Numbered from the stretch's first letter, positions 7,678 to 16,934 are shown. The stretch is DNA of 64,000 nucleotides from Tessaracoccus timonensis (GCF_900343145.1 NZ_LT996886.1:682001-746000); one strand, 5' to 3'. Program-made: numbers and translations. Notes: generated by a model from the sequence alone, not told the origin.

Positions 7678-8643
7678 TCAGTGCTGCACCTTCTTGCGGA
7701 GGTCTTTCCTGAGCTCAGGCGGCAATGCGAAATGCAGCGTCTCTTCTGTGAGGGTTTCCTCAACACCAGGGGGATACCCCTTCGATTCCAGAAACTCGAG
7801 GACGCCCTGCACCAGCCGCTCGGGCACTGACGCGCCGGAGGTAACCCCCACCACGTCGGCCCCATCGAGCCACTCGTCCTTGATCTCCGTGTGGTTATCC
7901 ACGCGGTACGAGGCTTTCGCGCCTGCCTCCAATGCCACTTCGACAAGGCGTTTCGTGTTGGACGAGTTGTCGGAGCCCACAACGATCATCAGGTCGCAGC
8001 CCTTGGACGCGATCTGCTTTACCGCCATCTGGCGGTTTTGTGTGGCGTAGCAAATGTCGTCCGACGGTGGGTCCTGCAGCTGCGGAAACTTCTCGCGCAG
8101 TCGACGCACGATCTCCATCGTCTCGTCCACTGACAACGTGGTTTGCGACAGCCACGCGACGCTGGCCCCCTCGGGCAACTCCACTTTGTCAACGTCGTCG
8201 GGCGACTCCACGAGGATGGTGTTCTCAGGCGCCTCCCCCATGGTGCCCTCAACTTCCTCGTGGCCGTCGTGGCCGATGAGGAGAATCGTCATGCCGTCCT
8301 TCGCGAAGCGCTTCGCCTCGTGATGCACCTTCGTGACCAGCGGGCAGGTCGCGTCGACGGTCTTCAATTGCCGCTTGCCGGCCTCCTCGTGGACGAGCGG
8401 CGACACCCCGTGCGCCGAGAACACGACAGTCGACCCCTCGGGCACTTCGTCGAGCTCATCGACGAAAATCGCCCCTCGACTCTCGAGATTTTCGACGACG
8501 TGCTTGTTGTGCACGATCTCTTTTCGCACGTAGATGGGCTGTTCGTACAGGTCAAGGGACTTCTCGACGGTGATCACGGCCCTGTCAACCCCCGCGCAGT
8601 ATCCACGCGGCGCGGCCACCACCACTCGCTTCTCATTAGCCAT
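7678..8643 (-). CDS. ispH: 4-hydroxy-3-methylbut-2-enyl diphosphate reductase
   Basis: IspH is the last enzyme of the MEP isoprenoid pathway and an iron-sulfur reductase yielding IPP and DMAPP. The three cluster-binding cysteines lie in [11 protein letters not shown] (C16), [15 protein letters not shown] and [12 protein letters not shown]. The conserved HGV motif (FSAHGVSP) and the [12 protein letters not shown]-terminal motif are also present. The length (321) is normal for actinobacterial IspH. It is divergent from the unknown gene upstream of xseA, the usual actinobacterial neighbourhood for exonuclease VII. Confidence 0.97.
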   Translation of the reverse strand: MANEKRVVVAAPRGYCAGVDRAVITVEKSLDLYEQPIYVRKEIVHNKHVVENLESRGAIFVDELDEVPEGSTVVFSAHGVSPLVHEEAGKRQLKTVDATCPLVTKVHHEAKRFAKDGMTILLIGHDGHEEVEGTMGEAPENTILVESPDDVDKVELPEGASVAWLSQTTLSVDETMEIVRRLREKFPQLQDPPSDDICYATQNRQMAVKQIASKGCDLMIVVGSDNSSNTKRLVEVALEAGAKASYRVDNHTEIKDEWLDGADVVGVTSGASVPERLVQGVLEFLESKGYPPGVEETLTEETLHFALPPELRKDLRKKVQH

Positions 8644-8697
8644 GCCGCACAGTCTAGGTGCATATTTCTGTCAGACCCCACGGCTAGGGTGGTGGGT

Positions 8698-9435
8698 ATG
8701 CAAGCGCAGGAACTCACCACGCTCGGATTCGCCACCAATAACCCGACGAAGCTCCTCACCGACGCGGTCGCGACGGGGCATGTGCGCGGGCTGCAGAAAG
8801 TGCCAGGTTTCGACTTGGTCGGCGCCTTCACCGACCCGTCGGGCGCCAGGCTGTCGCTCATTCGCCGCAAGGGCCACGACGTCGTCGCCACGCCGGCGCT
8901 GGCCTCGTCGGAGGCACATCGAGCGGCGGTGTACCGCGTACGAAGCCAGCTCGCCCATGTGTCGTTCTTCCTCGACGACGAAGAAACGCTCGACGCCATC
9001 GTCGCCGTCGACGACCCAACGCAGTACCCCGAGCGGAATGCCCAAGATTCCAACTCGTTCACCATCATTCAAGCCTTCCGGCTCGGTGCCATCGGGTTGC
9101 GAGCCGACGTATACGCCAACGAGGAGGAGTTCCTCGCGCGTCGCCCCGACGACGACCGCGTCTGGTCGTCGCGCTCGCTGGCATCCCCGTCCGTGGCTGC
9201 CGAGGGTATCCTTTCCGACGGTGAGCTGTCGCCGCGGGCATTCGTCGGCTTCACGGTCGAGAGCGCTTGGAAGCGCACCAATGAGCTCACTGGCAAGGAG
9301 TTTTGGTACGGGGTAGGTCTGTCTAAGCTGCGGCTGGCGTTCGCGTTGCCGGCGAGCTACGACCTCGAGCCGGGCAACGTTGTGCTAGGCACGTTCTCGC
9401 TGACGGGCTCGTCGGGGCTCTGGGACGAGGCGTAG
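8698..9435 (+). CDS. Conserved hypothetical protein upstream of xseA
   Basis: I do not assign a function to this 245-residue cytosolic protein. It lacks a signal peptide or membrane segments. It shows an alternating strand/helix pattern, with a two-part layout around TTLGFATNNPTKLLTDAVAT and VESAWKRTNELTGKEFWYGV. ATG 8698 is chosen because it follows a GGTGGGT stretch and excludes sequence overlapping ispH. Its TAG stop directly abuts the xseA ATG, so it is probably co-transcribed with xseA and xseB. Confidence 0.8.
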   Translation: MQAQELTTLGFATNNPTKLLTDAVATGHVRGLQKVPGFDLVGAFTDPSGARLSLIRRKGHDVVATPALASSEAHRAAVYRVRSQLAHVSFFLDDEETLDAIVAVDDPTQYPERNAQDSNSFTIIQAFRLGAIGLRADVYANEEEFLARRPDDDRVWSSRSLASPSVAAEGILSDGELSPRAFVGFTVESAWKRTNELTGKEFWYGVGLSKLRLAFALPASYDLEPGNVVLGTFSLTGSSGLWDEA

Positions 9436-10659
9436 ATGGCGCTCACGAGTTCCCGCGAAGCCCCGCAGCCGCTGGGGCGGATCGTCGAGGCGGTCGGCGA
9501 TTGGGTCGGCCGCCTCGGCGAGGTTTGGGTGGAGGCGCAGATCGTCGAGCTGCGGCGTCGGGCGGCGCAGATCCAGTTCCTCACGTTGCGCGACGTCAAT
9601 GCCGATTTCTCCTGCAGCGCCACCGCCACGGCCGCCGTGCTCGATGCAGCAGGCCCGTTGCCCGAGGGGTCGCGCGTCGTGGCGCGGGTGAAGCCCCGCC
9701 TATACACGCCCACGTCGAGGTTCTCGTTCACCGTGCTGGAAATCCAGGTCGCGGGCGAAGGGCGGCTGCTCCTCGAGCTGGAGCAGCGCAAACGCAAACT
9801 CCAGGCCGAGGGGCTCTTCGACGTCAGCCGCAAACGCCCCATTCCGTTCCTGCCGTCAATGATCGGCCTTGTCACGGGCCGAGATTCCGACGCGGAACGC
9901 GACGTGCTGCGCAACATGGAGCTGCGCTGGCCGGGCGCGAGGTTCCGCGTTGAGCATGCGCTCGTGCAGGGCGCGCAGGCCGCCGCGTCCGTGATGCAGG
10001 CTCTGGCAATCCTCGACGACGACCCCGCCGTCGACGTCATTATCATCGCCCGCGGCGGTGGGTCGCTGGAGGATTTGCTGCCGTTCTCCGACGAAGGGGT
10101 CGTCCGGGCGGTCGCCAAGGCCCGCACCCCCGTGATCTCAGCCATCGGGCACGAACGCGACACCCCCATCCTCGACCTCGTCGCCGACCTCCGCGCCTCC
10201 ACCCCCACCGACGCCGCAAAGCGCGTCGTACCCGACGTAGTGCAGGAGCTCGCCGGCCTCGACGATGCCCGCGCCCGCATCCGAGCTGCCGTGGCCGGGC
10301 GCATCGACATCGAGCAGCGCCGCCTCGACGAGCTCCGCTCGCGACCCGTCATCACCGATCCCACCAGGGCATTCGCCATTCACGACGAGCGCCTCGCCCT
10401 CCTGCGCCACCAGCTGCGCGGCAGCATTGATCGCCGAATCCGCGACGAAGCGTCCGAGTTGGGCAGGCTCCTCGCGACGGTGAGGGCCACGTCGCCGAAG
10501 CGTACGCTCGAGCGCGGGTATGCGGTGCTCGTCGGCAGCGACGGTGCTCTCTCTTCCATCGCTGACGCCACCGTCGGCGAGCAGATCCACGCCTATCTGG
10601 CCGACGGCGAGCTCGGCCTCACCATCGACGAAGTCACCGAGAGGAACCGCAATGACTGA
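9436..10659 (+). CDS. xseA: Exodeoxyribonuclease VII large subunit
   Basis: This is the catalytic subunit of the XseA-XseB nuclease that degrades single-stranded DNA to oligonucleotides. The N-terminal OB fold (about residues 12-110) is followed by the catalytic region with IGLVTGRDSDAERDVLRNM, IIIARGGGSLEDLLPF and ISAIGHERDTPILDLVAD. The C-terminal coiled-coil stem binds several small subunits. The length of 407 is typical. The ATG directly abuts the stop of the preceding gene, and the end overlaps xseB by eight bases, so the three genes form one operon. Confidence 0.97.
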   Translation: MALTSSREAPQPLGRIVEAVGDWVGRLGEVWVEAQIVELRRRAAQIQFLTLRDVNADFSCSATATAAVLDAAGPLPEGSRVVARVKPRLYTPTSRFSFTVLEIQVAGEGRLLLELEQRKRKLQAEGLFDVSRKRPIPFLPSMIGLVTGRDSDAERDVLRNMELRWPGARFRVEHALVQGAQAAASVMQALAILDDDPAVDVIIIARGGGSLEDLLPFSDEGVVRAVAKARTPVISAIGHERDTPILDLVADLRASTPTDAAKRVVPDVVQELAGLDDARARIRAAVAGRIDIEQRRLDELRSRPVITDPTRAFAIHDERLALLRHQLRGSIDRRIRDEASELGRLLATVRATSPKRTLERGYAVLVGSDGALSSIADATVGEQIHAYLADGELGLTIDEVTERNRND

Positions 10660-10864
10660 TCAGCCCCAGCTCACCTACGAGCAGGCCCGAGAGGAACTCG
10701 TCGAAGTGGTGAAGAAACTGGAGTCGGGTGGCGAGTCGCTGGCCGACTCCATGGCCCTGTGGCAACGCGGCGAGGAACTCGCGAAGCTCTGTCAGGGGTT
10801 TCTCGACGGCGCCCGCGAGCAGGTGGAGCAGGCGCGGGCAGTGGAGCAGTCGAGCGACGAGTAG
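10652..10864 (+). CDS. xseB: Exodeoxyribonuclease VII small subunit
   Basis: The 70-residue XseB protein binds the XseA coiled-coil stem. TYEQAREELVEVVKKLESGG and the following LADSMALWQRGEELAKLC match the two-helix fold and spacing of the family. ATG 10652 lies within the xseA 3' end, giving an eight-base overlap consistent with translational coupling. An acidic Ser-rich tail ends the protein. Repetitive DNA begins just after the stop. Confidence 0.95.
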   Translation: MTDQPQLTYEQAREELVEVVKKLESGGESLADSMALWQRGEELAKLCQGFLDGAREQVEQARAVEQSSDE

Positions 10865-10877
10865 TGGCGCACTAGGC

Positions 10878-10958
10878 GGTTGAGCCGGCCCGAAAGGCCG
10901 AGTCGAAACCCTCCAGCCGATGTGGTTTCGATACGCCGCCTCCGGCGGCTACTCAACC
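10878..10958. repeat. Inverted pair of GGTTGAG...TCGAAACC repeats
   Basis: One unit (10878-10910) runs from GGTTGAGCC to GAGTCGAAACC with an inner GGCC-rich hairpin. A second unit (10924-10958) is the same motif inverted, GGTTTCGATACGCC to GGCTACTCAACC, again with an internal palindrome. Units with these ends recur in many actinobacterial genomes, from general knowledge. The arrangement resembles a two-unit REP/BIME-type element. Confidence 0.75.
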
Positions 10959-11055
10959 ACCGAGGAGAGACGCCCGGCGCTACTCAACCACCGAGAAAGA
11001 CGGCCCGGCGCTACTCAACCACCGACAAAGACGGCCCGGCGCTATTCCACCGTCG
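10949..11055. repeat. 31-bp tandem direct repeat
   Basis: Copies start at 10949, 10980 and 11011, with a partial fourth at 11042. The unit is CTACTCAACCACCGA followed by a GACGGCCCGGCG-like half. It seems to have grown from the end of the neighbouring inverted repeat, which supplies CTACTCAACCACCG. The partial fourth copy contains the stop codon of the convergent DUF4245 gene. Confidence 0.85.
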
Positions 11056-11599
11056 GGGCGAGCGTCGTTGCGAACGCGCTGACTGCGTCGAGGTTGGTAT
11101 CGGCGGCGATGACGGCTACCCAGCCGTCGCGCTTGGCGACGAGGCTGGTCGTGCGCCCATCGGCGGATTCATAGGATTGCCACTGTATCCCGGCGGCGTC
11201 GACGGTGTGCCCAGTCTCTCGGCCCTCTCGGGTGACGCGCCTGACGACGTTCTCGACGCCTCGGTCGCGCTGCTCAATGCCGTAGTACACCCCGTCTGGC
11301 CCCATGTAGCCCGCCATCCAGGTGTTACCGTCGGCCGGCTTGTTATCGATCCACTTCGCGCCGTCCTTCGCCCACGCAGATCGCACGGGTTTCCAGCCTT
11401 CGGGCAAGTGTTCGGCACGCAGCACCGGATAGGGAGCTTCCGCTTCGGCGCGCTGCAAGTCGGGCGCGATATCGATGGCCGCCACGTTCTCGTCGGGGTT
11501 CATGGTGAAAAACGCGATGACAAGCACCAACGGAACGAGCAACACGCCCATGGAGAGGAACATGTCTTTCGCGCGAGACTTCGGATTCGGGCGGGCCAT
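11042..11599 (-). CDS. DUF4245-family membrane-anchored protein
   Basis: The protein has 185 residues. A short basic start (MARPNPKSRAKDM) precedes one transmembrane helix (GVLLVPLVLVIAFF). An extracytoplasmic domain follows with AEHLPEGWKPVRSAW, WMAGYMGPDGVYYGIEQ and VAVIAADTNLDAVSAFAT segments, matching what I know of DUF4245. Such proteins often sit beside xseB in actinobacteria, as here. GGGAAG lies nine bases upstream of ATG 11599, which makes it better than ATG 11608. The function is unknown. The stop codon falls within the 31-bp tandem repeat. Confidence 0.8.
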   Translation of the reverse strand: MARPNPKSRAKDMFLSMGVLLVPLVLVIAFFTMNPDENVAAIDIAPDLQRAEAEAPYPVLRAEHLPEGWKPVRSAWAKDGAKWIDNKPADGNTWMAGYMGPDGVYYGIEQRDRGVENVVRRVTREGRETGHTVDAAGIQWQSYESADGRTTSLVAKRDGWVAVIAADTNLDAVSAFATTLAPTVE

Positions 11600-11624
11600 G
11601 GGCGCCATCTTCCCATGTCTGCAG

Positions 11625-12425
11625 TCAGCGGCCGAATCGTCGCTCGCGTTGCGTGAAGGAGCGCAGGGCACGCACGAAGTCGGTGCGCCGGAAATCCGGC
11701 CACAGCGCTTCGCAGAAGTAGAACTCACTGTGCGCGGACTGCCACAGCAAGAACCCGGAGAGCCGCTGCTCGCCCGAAGTGCGGATGATGAGGTCGGGGT
11801 CCGGCTGCCCCTTGGTGTAGAGGTGCCCGGAAATCTCGTTGATGTCGAGCGTGTCGGCCACCGTTTCGAGCGTCTCCCCCTGGGCCGCTTTAGTACGCAG
11901 CAGTGAGCGAACCGCGTCGCGAAGCTCGTGGCGTCCCCCGTACGAGCACGCGACGTTGACGTGCATGCCGTCGATCCCGTCGGTGTCGGCGTCGGCCTTG
12001 CGGAGTGATTCGGCGATGTCATCGGGCAACAGGTCGAGTGCGCCGACGGCCTGCACGGGCCAGCGCTTCGTGGCCGCGAGATCTTCGACGAGCTGGCGGA
12101 TCACGTCGAGCAGCGGGCCGAGCTCCTCGTCGTTGGAGCGCTGCAGATTGTCGGTGCTCAGCACCCACAGGGTGACGACCTCGATACCGGCCTCGTCGCA
12201 CCATTCGACGAATTCCTTGAGCTTCTCGGCTCCCGCGCGATAGCCCGCGACGAGCGGCTGCCCCGGTGCGTTTGCTCGCGCCCAGCGACGGTTGCCGTCG
12301 GCCAGCACGGCGACATGCTTGGGCAGGCGGCTGCGGTCGAGCCGGCCCAGCATCTGATTTTCATACGTGGCGTAGAGCCACTTCGGCGGCCGGCATCGTC
12401 CGAGAAGGCGACGAAGTCGGGACAT
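11625..12425 (-). CDS. uppS: Z-type isoprenyl diphosphate synthase (UppS family)
   Basis: This is a cis-prenyltransferase that extends isoprenyl diphosphates, making undecaprenyl- or decaprenyl-phosphate precursors or the short Z-farnesyl primer. The signature VAVLADGNRRWARAN holds the catalytic Asp. Later motifs are CSYGGRHELRDAV and DLIIRTSGEQRLSGFLLWQ followed by SEFYF. The basic RRLLGRCRPPKW start resembles the mycobacterial short-chain homologue, so the product length is uncertain. ATG 12425 is preferred over 12458; neither has a strong ribosome-binding site. The gene faces away from trhA. Confidence 0.88.
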   Translation of the reverse strand: MSRLRRLLGRCRPPKWLYATYENQMLGRLDRSRLPKHVAVLADGNRRWARANAPGQPLVAGYRAGAEKLKEFVEWCDEAGIEVVTLWVLSTDNLQRSNDEELGPLLDVIRQLVEDLAATKRWPVQAVGALDLLPDDIAESLRKADADTDGIDGMHVNVACSYGGRHELRDAVRSLLRTKAAQGETLETVADTLDINEISGHLYTKGQPDPDLIIRTSGEQRLSGFLLWQSAHSEFYFCEALWPDFRRTDFVRALRSFTQRERRFGR

Positions 12426-12458
12426 GTACGCGATGATACTGCGCTCCGCAGCGAACAC

Positions 12459-12516
12459 TTGGCAGATCGGCGATACCGGGGTAACCTACGGATACGTAAG
12501 TTACGACTCCGTAGGT
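12459..12516 (+). promoter_or_regulatory. trhA promoter with 33-bp dyad operator
   Basis: TTGGCA (12459-12464) and TAACCT (12482-12487) with a 17-bp spacer form a convincing promoter. Overlapping the -10 and start site is a dyad at 12484-12516. ACCTACGGA and TCCGTAGGT form its ends and CGTAAGTTACG its centre around G12500, with only two positions per half unpaired. This is the size and layout of a TetR-type operator covering the start point. No regulator gene is adjacent. Confidence 0.65.
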
Positions 12517-12523
12517 AGCGCAT

Positions 12524-13207
12524 ATGACTATGACCGACTCCCACGCAACTCAGCTCGACGCTCCCACCGACATGCTCTTGCCGAAGCCCGTGATGCGCGG
12601 CTGGCTCCACCTCGGCATGACGCCCCTCATTCTCATCTGCGGCCTCACACTCACCGCGCTCGCACCAGCGCTCGACGTGCGGCTGGGCTGCGCGCTCTAC
12701 ACCCTCACCGCCGTGCAGCTCTTCGGCACCAGCGCCGCCTACCACCGCGGCAACTGGAAACAGAAAACGCTGGCGGTGTTTCGTCGGATGGATCACTCCA
12801 ACATCTTTATCTTCATCGCCGGAACGTACACGCCACTCGCGGTTGCGCTCCTCGACGGCACGGCCCGGCTGAGCCTTCTCGCGCTCATCTGGGGGCTGGC
12901 AATCGCGGGCGTCGCGTTCCGCATGCTCTGGCTCGGCGCCCCACGCGCGCTCTACACCATCTTGTACGTCGCGATGGGCTGGGCCGCCGTCGGATGGCTT
13001 CCGCAACTGTGGGCAGCGGGCGGACCCGCCGTCGTGATTCTCATCATCGTCGGCGGCGTGGTGTACTCGCTCGGCGCCGTGGCCTACGGCACCAAGCGCC
13101 CCAAGATCAGCCCCAAGTGGTTCGGCTTCCACGAGGTGTTCCACTCCGCGACGATCCTCGCCGCCATCTGCCACAACGTCGCCATCTGGCTCGCCGTCTT
13201 CGCCTAG
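12524..13207 (+). CDS. trhA: TrhA/hemolysin III family membrane protein
   Basis: The 227-residue, seven-helix protein belongs to the PAQR/hemolysin III superfamily, implicated in membrane-lipid and energy homeostasis; the hemolysin name is historical. Family motifs are SAAYHRGNW, RRMDHSNIFIFIAGTYTP with the conserved Asp-His, and HEVFHSATILAAICH carrying the metal-binding histidines. ATG 12524 and ATG 12530 both lie just after the dyad operator, so expression is probably controlled by a dimeric repressor. Confidence 0.9.
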   Translation: MTMTDSHATQLDAPTDMLLPKPVMRGWLHLGMTPLILICGLTLTALAPALDVRLGCALYTLTAVQLFGTSAAYHRGNWKQKTLAVFRRMDHSNIFIFIAGTYTPLAVALLDGTARLSLLALIWGLAIAGVAFRMLWLGAPRALYTILYVAMGWAAVGWLPQLWAAGGPAVVILIIVGGVVYSLGAVAYGTKRPKISPKWFGFHEVFHSATILAAICHNVAIWLAVFA

Positions 13208-13243
13208 GCGCCCTGCGCGGCGTCCTGCTCGCCGCCAGGCACC

Positions 13244-13352
13244 TGCAACCTGTGCGGCAACTGAGCGGATCAAGTGTCACCTGCTTCCCGACGACGCCTC
13301 GTCGCGGTTAGGCAGGTGACACCTATTCCGGGACAGAGCCGCACAGGTTGCA
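13244..13352. repeat. 109-bp nested inverted repeat (cruciform)
   Basis: The outer arms 13244-13258 and 13338-13352 (TGCAACCTGTGCGGC and complement) pair perfectly over 15 bp. After symmetric 15-nt unpaired stretches, GTGTCACCTGC pairs with GCAGGTGACAC (13274-13284/13312-13322). The tip is CGACGA-CGCC-TCGTCG (13289-13304). It lies between two co-directional genes and is not followed by a T-run. Confidence 0.85.
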
Positions 13353-13522
13353 CCTGCCCGGCCCCAGATGAACAGTGGGTAACGACGCGGGTGTGACACC
13401 GCGACCGGGCACCACCAGCGGCTACTGTTCAAGACATGGAGAGAGTCTCCAGGTTGATGAAACCCAACCCCTGACCACCACGGGGGTCTGGGATGAGCCC
13501 GCCCCCGCGAAGGGAGCAAGCA

Positions 13523-14857
13523 GTGCTCGACGTCACCGCCCACGAATCCGTAGGCCAGCCCACCGCCCCAGACCAGGCCATCCGCACCTACGTGATCGAC
13601 ACCTCCGTCCTCCTATCCGACCCGAAGGCCGTACTGCGTTTCGCTGAGCACAACGTGGTGCTGCCGATCGTCGTCATCACCGAACTCGAAGCCAAGCGCC
13701 ACCACATGGAGCTCGGCTACTTCGCCCGCCAGGCGCTGCGCCTCCTCGACGAGCTGCGCATCGAGCACGGCCGCCTCGACGCCCCCGTCCCCATCAACGA
13801 CGAGGGCGGCAACCTCCGCGTCGAGCTCAACCACACCGACGAGTCCACGCTCCCCGTCGGCTTCCGCCTGGGCGACAACGACACCCGCATTCTCGCCGTC
13901 GCGCTGAACTACGCGAACGAGGGCCACGACGTTGTGCTGGTCTCCAAAGACCTCCCACTCAGGGTGAAAGCCGCCGCGGTCGGGCTCGCCGCCGAGGAGT
14001 ACCGCAACGAACTCCCCCTCGAAGCCGGCTACAACGGCATGGCCCAGCTCGACGTGACTGACGACGAAGTCAGCGCGGTCTACGACGGTTTCGCCGCCGA
14101 CGTCGAAGCGGCCAAGGGCCTTCCCGTGCACTGTGGCGTGCAGCTGCACGGGCCGTCGTCGAAGGTGCTCGGCCGCGTGACGGCAGACGGTAAGGTGCGC
14201 GAGATCAAGCAAGACCGCGAGGTGTTCGGCATTCGGGGAAGGTCTGCCGAGCAGCGCGTGGCGCTCGATCTCTTGATGGATGAGTCCATCGGCATCGTCT
14301 CCCTGGGCGGACGCGCCGGCACCGGTAAGTCGGCACTGGCGCTCGCCGCCGGGCTGGAACAAACCCTTGAGCAGCGCAAATACAACAAGGTGATGGTCTT
14401 TAGGCCGCTCTACCCCGTCGGGGGCCAAGAGCTCGGCTACCTGCCCGGCTCCGCCGAGGAAAAGATGCTGCCGTGGGGCCAGGCGGTGTTCGACACGCTC
14501 TCGTCGGTCACCAACCGGTACGTCATCGACGAGGTCATCGAGCAAGAGATGATCGAAGTGTTGCCGCTCACCCACATCCGCGGGCGCTCGCTGCACGACT
14601 GCTTCGTGATCGTCGACGAGGCCCAGTCACTCGAGCGCAACGTGCTGCTCACCGTGCTGAGCCGCATCGGGCAGAACTCGCGCGTCGTGCTCACCCACGA
14701 CGTCGCGCAGCGCGACAACCTCCGCGTCGGCCGCTACGACGGCATCGTCGCCGTGATCGAAAAACTGAAAGGCAATCCTCTCTTCGCACACGTGACACTG
14801 CAACGCTCCGAGCGCTCCGAGATCGCCGGGCTCATCGCCGACATGCTCGACGGGTGA
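13523..14857 (+). CDS. PIN-PhoH fusion ATPase (PhoH2/YlaK type)
   Basis: The protein has about 444 residues. An N-terminal PIN nuclease domain ([16 protein letters not shown], with [13 protein letters not shown] and [13 protein letters not shown] supplying further acids) is fused to a PhoH-type helicase-like ATPase. The ATPase has Walker [17 protein letters not shown] and Walker [16 protein letters not shown]. Such proteins are described as RNA helicase/RNases. GTG 13523 follows AAGGGAG at good spacing; an in-frame ATG at 13493 would add ten residues. A roughly 300-bp upstream region holds the nested palindrome and otherwise nothing I can name. Confidence 0.92.
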   Translation: MLDVTAHESVGQPTAPDQAIRTYVIDTSVLLSDPKAVLRFAEHNVVLPIVVITELEAKRHHMELGYFARQALRLLDELRIEHGRLDAPVPINDEGGNLRVELNHTDESTLPVGFRLGDNDTRILAVALNYANEGHDVVLVSKDLPLRVKAAAVGLAAEEYRNELPLEAGYNGMAQLDVTDDEVSAVYDGFAADVEAAKGLPVHCGVQLHGPSSKVLGRVTADGKVREIKQDREVFGIRGRSAEQRVALDLLMDESIGIVSLGGRAGTGKSALALAAGLEQTLEQRKYNKVMVFRPLYPVGGQELGYLPGSAEEKMLPWGQAVFDTLSSVTNRYVIDEVIEQEMIEVLPLTHIRGRSLHDCFVIVDEAQSLERNVLLTVLSRIGQNSRVVLTHDVAQRDNLRVGRYDGIVAVIEKLKGNPLFAHVTLQRSERSEIAGLIADMLDG

Positions 14858-14954
14858 GCGCTCGCACCACGGTCGGTGTCGGACGCGCCGCTGCCCGGAC
14901 AAGCCATTCGATAAGGTGACAGCGAATCGCCCACGACACAAGGACCTGGTTCGC

Positions 14955-16934
14955 ATGGCAACCAACCCAGACGCTCCTTCCTCCGACGACGACCGCTCGG
15001 CCTCCGCTGCCCAGCCAGCCGTGCCTCCACGTCGCACCGCAGCAGCGGCCGCCCGCGCCACCGCTCGTCGCGCAGGGCAGGTGTTCAAGGAGATGGGCTA
15101 CCCGCACGGGATCCATCCCGCGCTCGTGCCGGGGGTGAGTATCGAGGATCAGAAGGTGCGTTACGGCATTGACAAGGTGATCCTCGTCGTCGTGGGCGTC
15201 GCGATCGCCGCGTTCGTCTCGTGGGGCGTCATCGCCCCGCAAAACGTGCTCGCCACCTCCACCGCCGGGCTCGGTTGGATCATGACCAACCTGGGCTGGA
15301 TCTTCAACAGCCTCGCGATCGGCATGGTGATCTTCCTGCTGGCCATCGCCTTCTCGCGCTTCGGCAGGATCCCACTCGGCCTCGACGGCGAACCGGCCGA
15401 GTATTCCACCATCTCTTGGGCGGCGATGCTCTTCGGCGCAGGCATCGGCATCGGCATCATCTTCTTCGGCCCGCTCGAACCCCTCACCTACTACCTCTCA
15501 CCGCTGCCTGGCCTCTACGAGCCGGCCACCGTCGAGGCCGTGAAGGGGGCGCTCGCACAGGCGGCACTGCACTGGGGCCTCAACGCATGGGCGATCTACG
15601 CGATCGTCGGGCTCGCCGTCGCCTACGTCTCCTACCGCAAGGGCCGTGTCCCACTGATGAGCTCTATCCTCACCCCCTTGTGGGGCGGGGATTCCAAGGG
15701 GCCGGGTGCGCGGATCATTGACGGGCTGGCGATCATCGCGACGCTGTTCGGCACCGCCGCGAGCCTCGGCATTGGCGCCCTGCAGATCGCTGGCGGTTTC
15801 GAGCTCGTCACCGGTTGGTCGCCTGCAGGCAACGCACTCGCGCTCGGCATCATCGTGCTGCTCACTATCGGCACCATCATCTCGGCGGTCTCCGGCGTGG
15901 CGAAGGGCATCCGCTGGCTGTCCAACATCAACCTCGTCCTGGCCGTCGGGCTCGCAATCTTCTTCTTTGTGCTCGGCCCGACGGTGTTCCTGCTGAACAT
16001 CATCCCGGGCGTGATCGTGCAGTACTTCGGCACGATGCCCGACATGCTCGCCGCCACCACCGCCGACAGCGAGGAAGTGCGCACGTTTCTCTCGAGCTGG
16101 ACCACGTTCTACTGGGCGTGGTGGGTGAGCTGGGCACCGTTCGTCGGCGTCTTCACTGCGAAGATCTCCCGAGGCCGGACCGTACGGCAGTTCATCCTGG
16201 GTGTCTTGCTGATTCCCTCGAGCATCATCGTGCTCGCATTCACGATCCTGGGTGGCACCACCATCTGGTTGCAGCGTGCTCACGGCACACTCGCCCCGGG
16301 CAACGACCCCGCCAACATCCCCGCTCCCGAAGAGGTCTTCTTCAAGGTGCTGGGCGAGATCGACGGCGGCAGCATCATCATTCCGCTGGTGATGGTGATG
16401 CTCGCGGTGTTCTTCATCACCACCTCCGACTCAGCCTCGCTGGTCAACTCGCAGCTCTCCCAGGGCGGCAACCCGCACCCGAACAAGCTCATCACCGCCT
16501 TCTGGGCCCTCTGCATGGCCGGGATCGCCATCGTGATGCTGCTCATGGGCGGTCGCGATGCGTTGCAGGGCCTGCAAAACCTCATCACCATCACCGCACT
16601 GCCCTTCGCCGTCGTGTTGGTACTCATGGCCATCGCGCTCGTGAAGGAAATGCGCATGGATCCACTGGTGATCCGTCGCGGCTACGAGCGGGCGGCTGTG
16701 GAGAAGGCCGTCCGGCACGGCATCGCGGAGCACGGCGACAACTTCGAGATCACCGTCGCGCCCGTCCCGGCAGACAGCGAGCGCGCAGTGGGCGCAGGCT
16801 TCGACTCCACCGCGGAGGAAGTCACGAACTGGTACGCCCGCACCGACGAGGACGGCAACCCCGTCGCCTACGACTACGAGACCGGCACCTACCCCGACGA
16901 TCCTCCGCCTCCCGAGGATAAGACCGACGCGTGA
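14955..16934 (+). CDS. BCCT-family osmolyte transporter
   Basis: The 659-residue carrier is of the betaine/carnitine/choline family, importing trimethylammonium solutes with Na+ or H+. About twelve membrane helices are visible. The family signature is WAWWVSWAPFVGVFTAKISR, preceded by an aromatic Trp-rich segment, with a Gly-rich helix FGAGIGIGIIFFGPLEP. It has a Ser/Ala-rich hydrophilic N-terminal tail and a long acidic C-terminal tail; both are often osmosensory in this family. ATG 14955 is chosen for the AAGGA ten bases upstream. Confidence 0.93.
   Translation: MATNPDAPSSDDDRSASAAQPAVPPRRTAAAAARATARRAGQVFKEMGYPHGIHPALVPGVSIEDQKVRYGIDKVILVVVGVAIAAFVSWGVIAPQNVLATSTAGLGWIMTNLGWIFNSLAIGMVIFLLAIAFSRFGRIPLGLDGEPAEYSTISWAAMLFGAGIGIGIIFFGPLEPLTYYLSPLPGLYEPATVEAVKGALAQAALHWGLNAWAIYAIVGLAVAYVSYRKGRVPLMSSILTPLWGGDSKGPGARIIDGLAIIATLFGTAASLGIGALQIAGGFELVTGWSPAGNALALGIIVLLTIGTIISAVSGVAKGIRWLSNINLVLAVGLAIFFFVLGPTVFLLNIIPGVIVQYFGTMPDMLAATTADSEEVRTFLSSWTTFYWAWWVSWAPFVGVFTAKISRGRTVRQFILGVLLIPSSIIVLAFTILGGTTIWLQRAHGTLAPGNDPANIPAPEEVFFKVLGEIDGGSIIIPLVMVMLAVFFITTSDSASLVNSQLSQGGNPHPNKLITAFWALCMAGIAIVMLLMGGRDALQGLQNLITITALPFAVVLVLMAIALVKEMRMDPLVIRRGYERAAVEKAVRHGIAEHGDNFEITVAPVPADSERAVGAGFDSTAEEVTNWYARTDEDGNPVAYDYETGTYPDDPPPPEDKTDA

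Noticed and set aside
10949-11055. 31-bp direct repeats as a possible CRISPR array
   Set aside because: The copies are back to back with no spacers, degrade within three units and grow out of an adjacent palindromic repeat. No cas genes are present.
13493-13522. Upstream ATG for the PIN-PhoH gene
   Set aside because: GTG 13523 has a much better ribosome-binding site (AAGGGAG), so the ten extra residues are unlikely.
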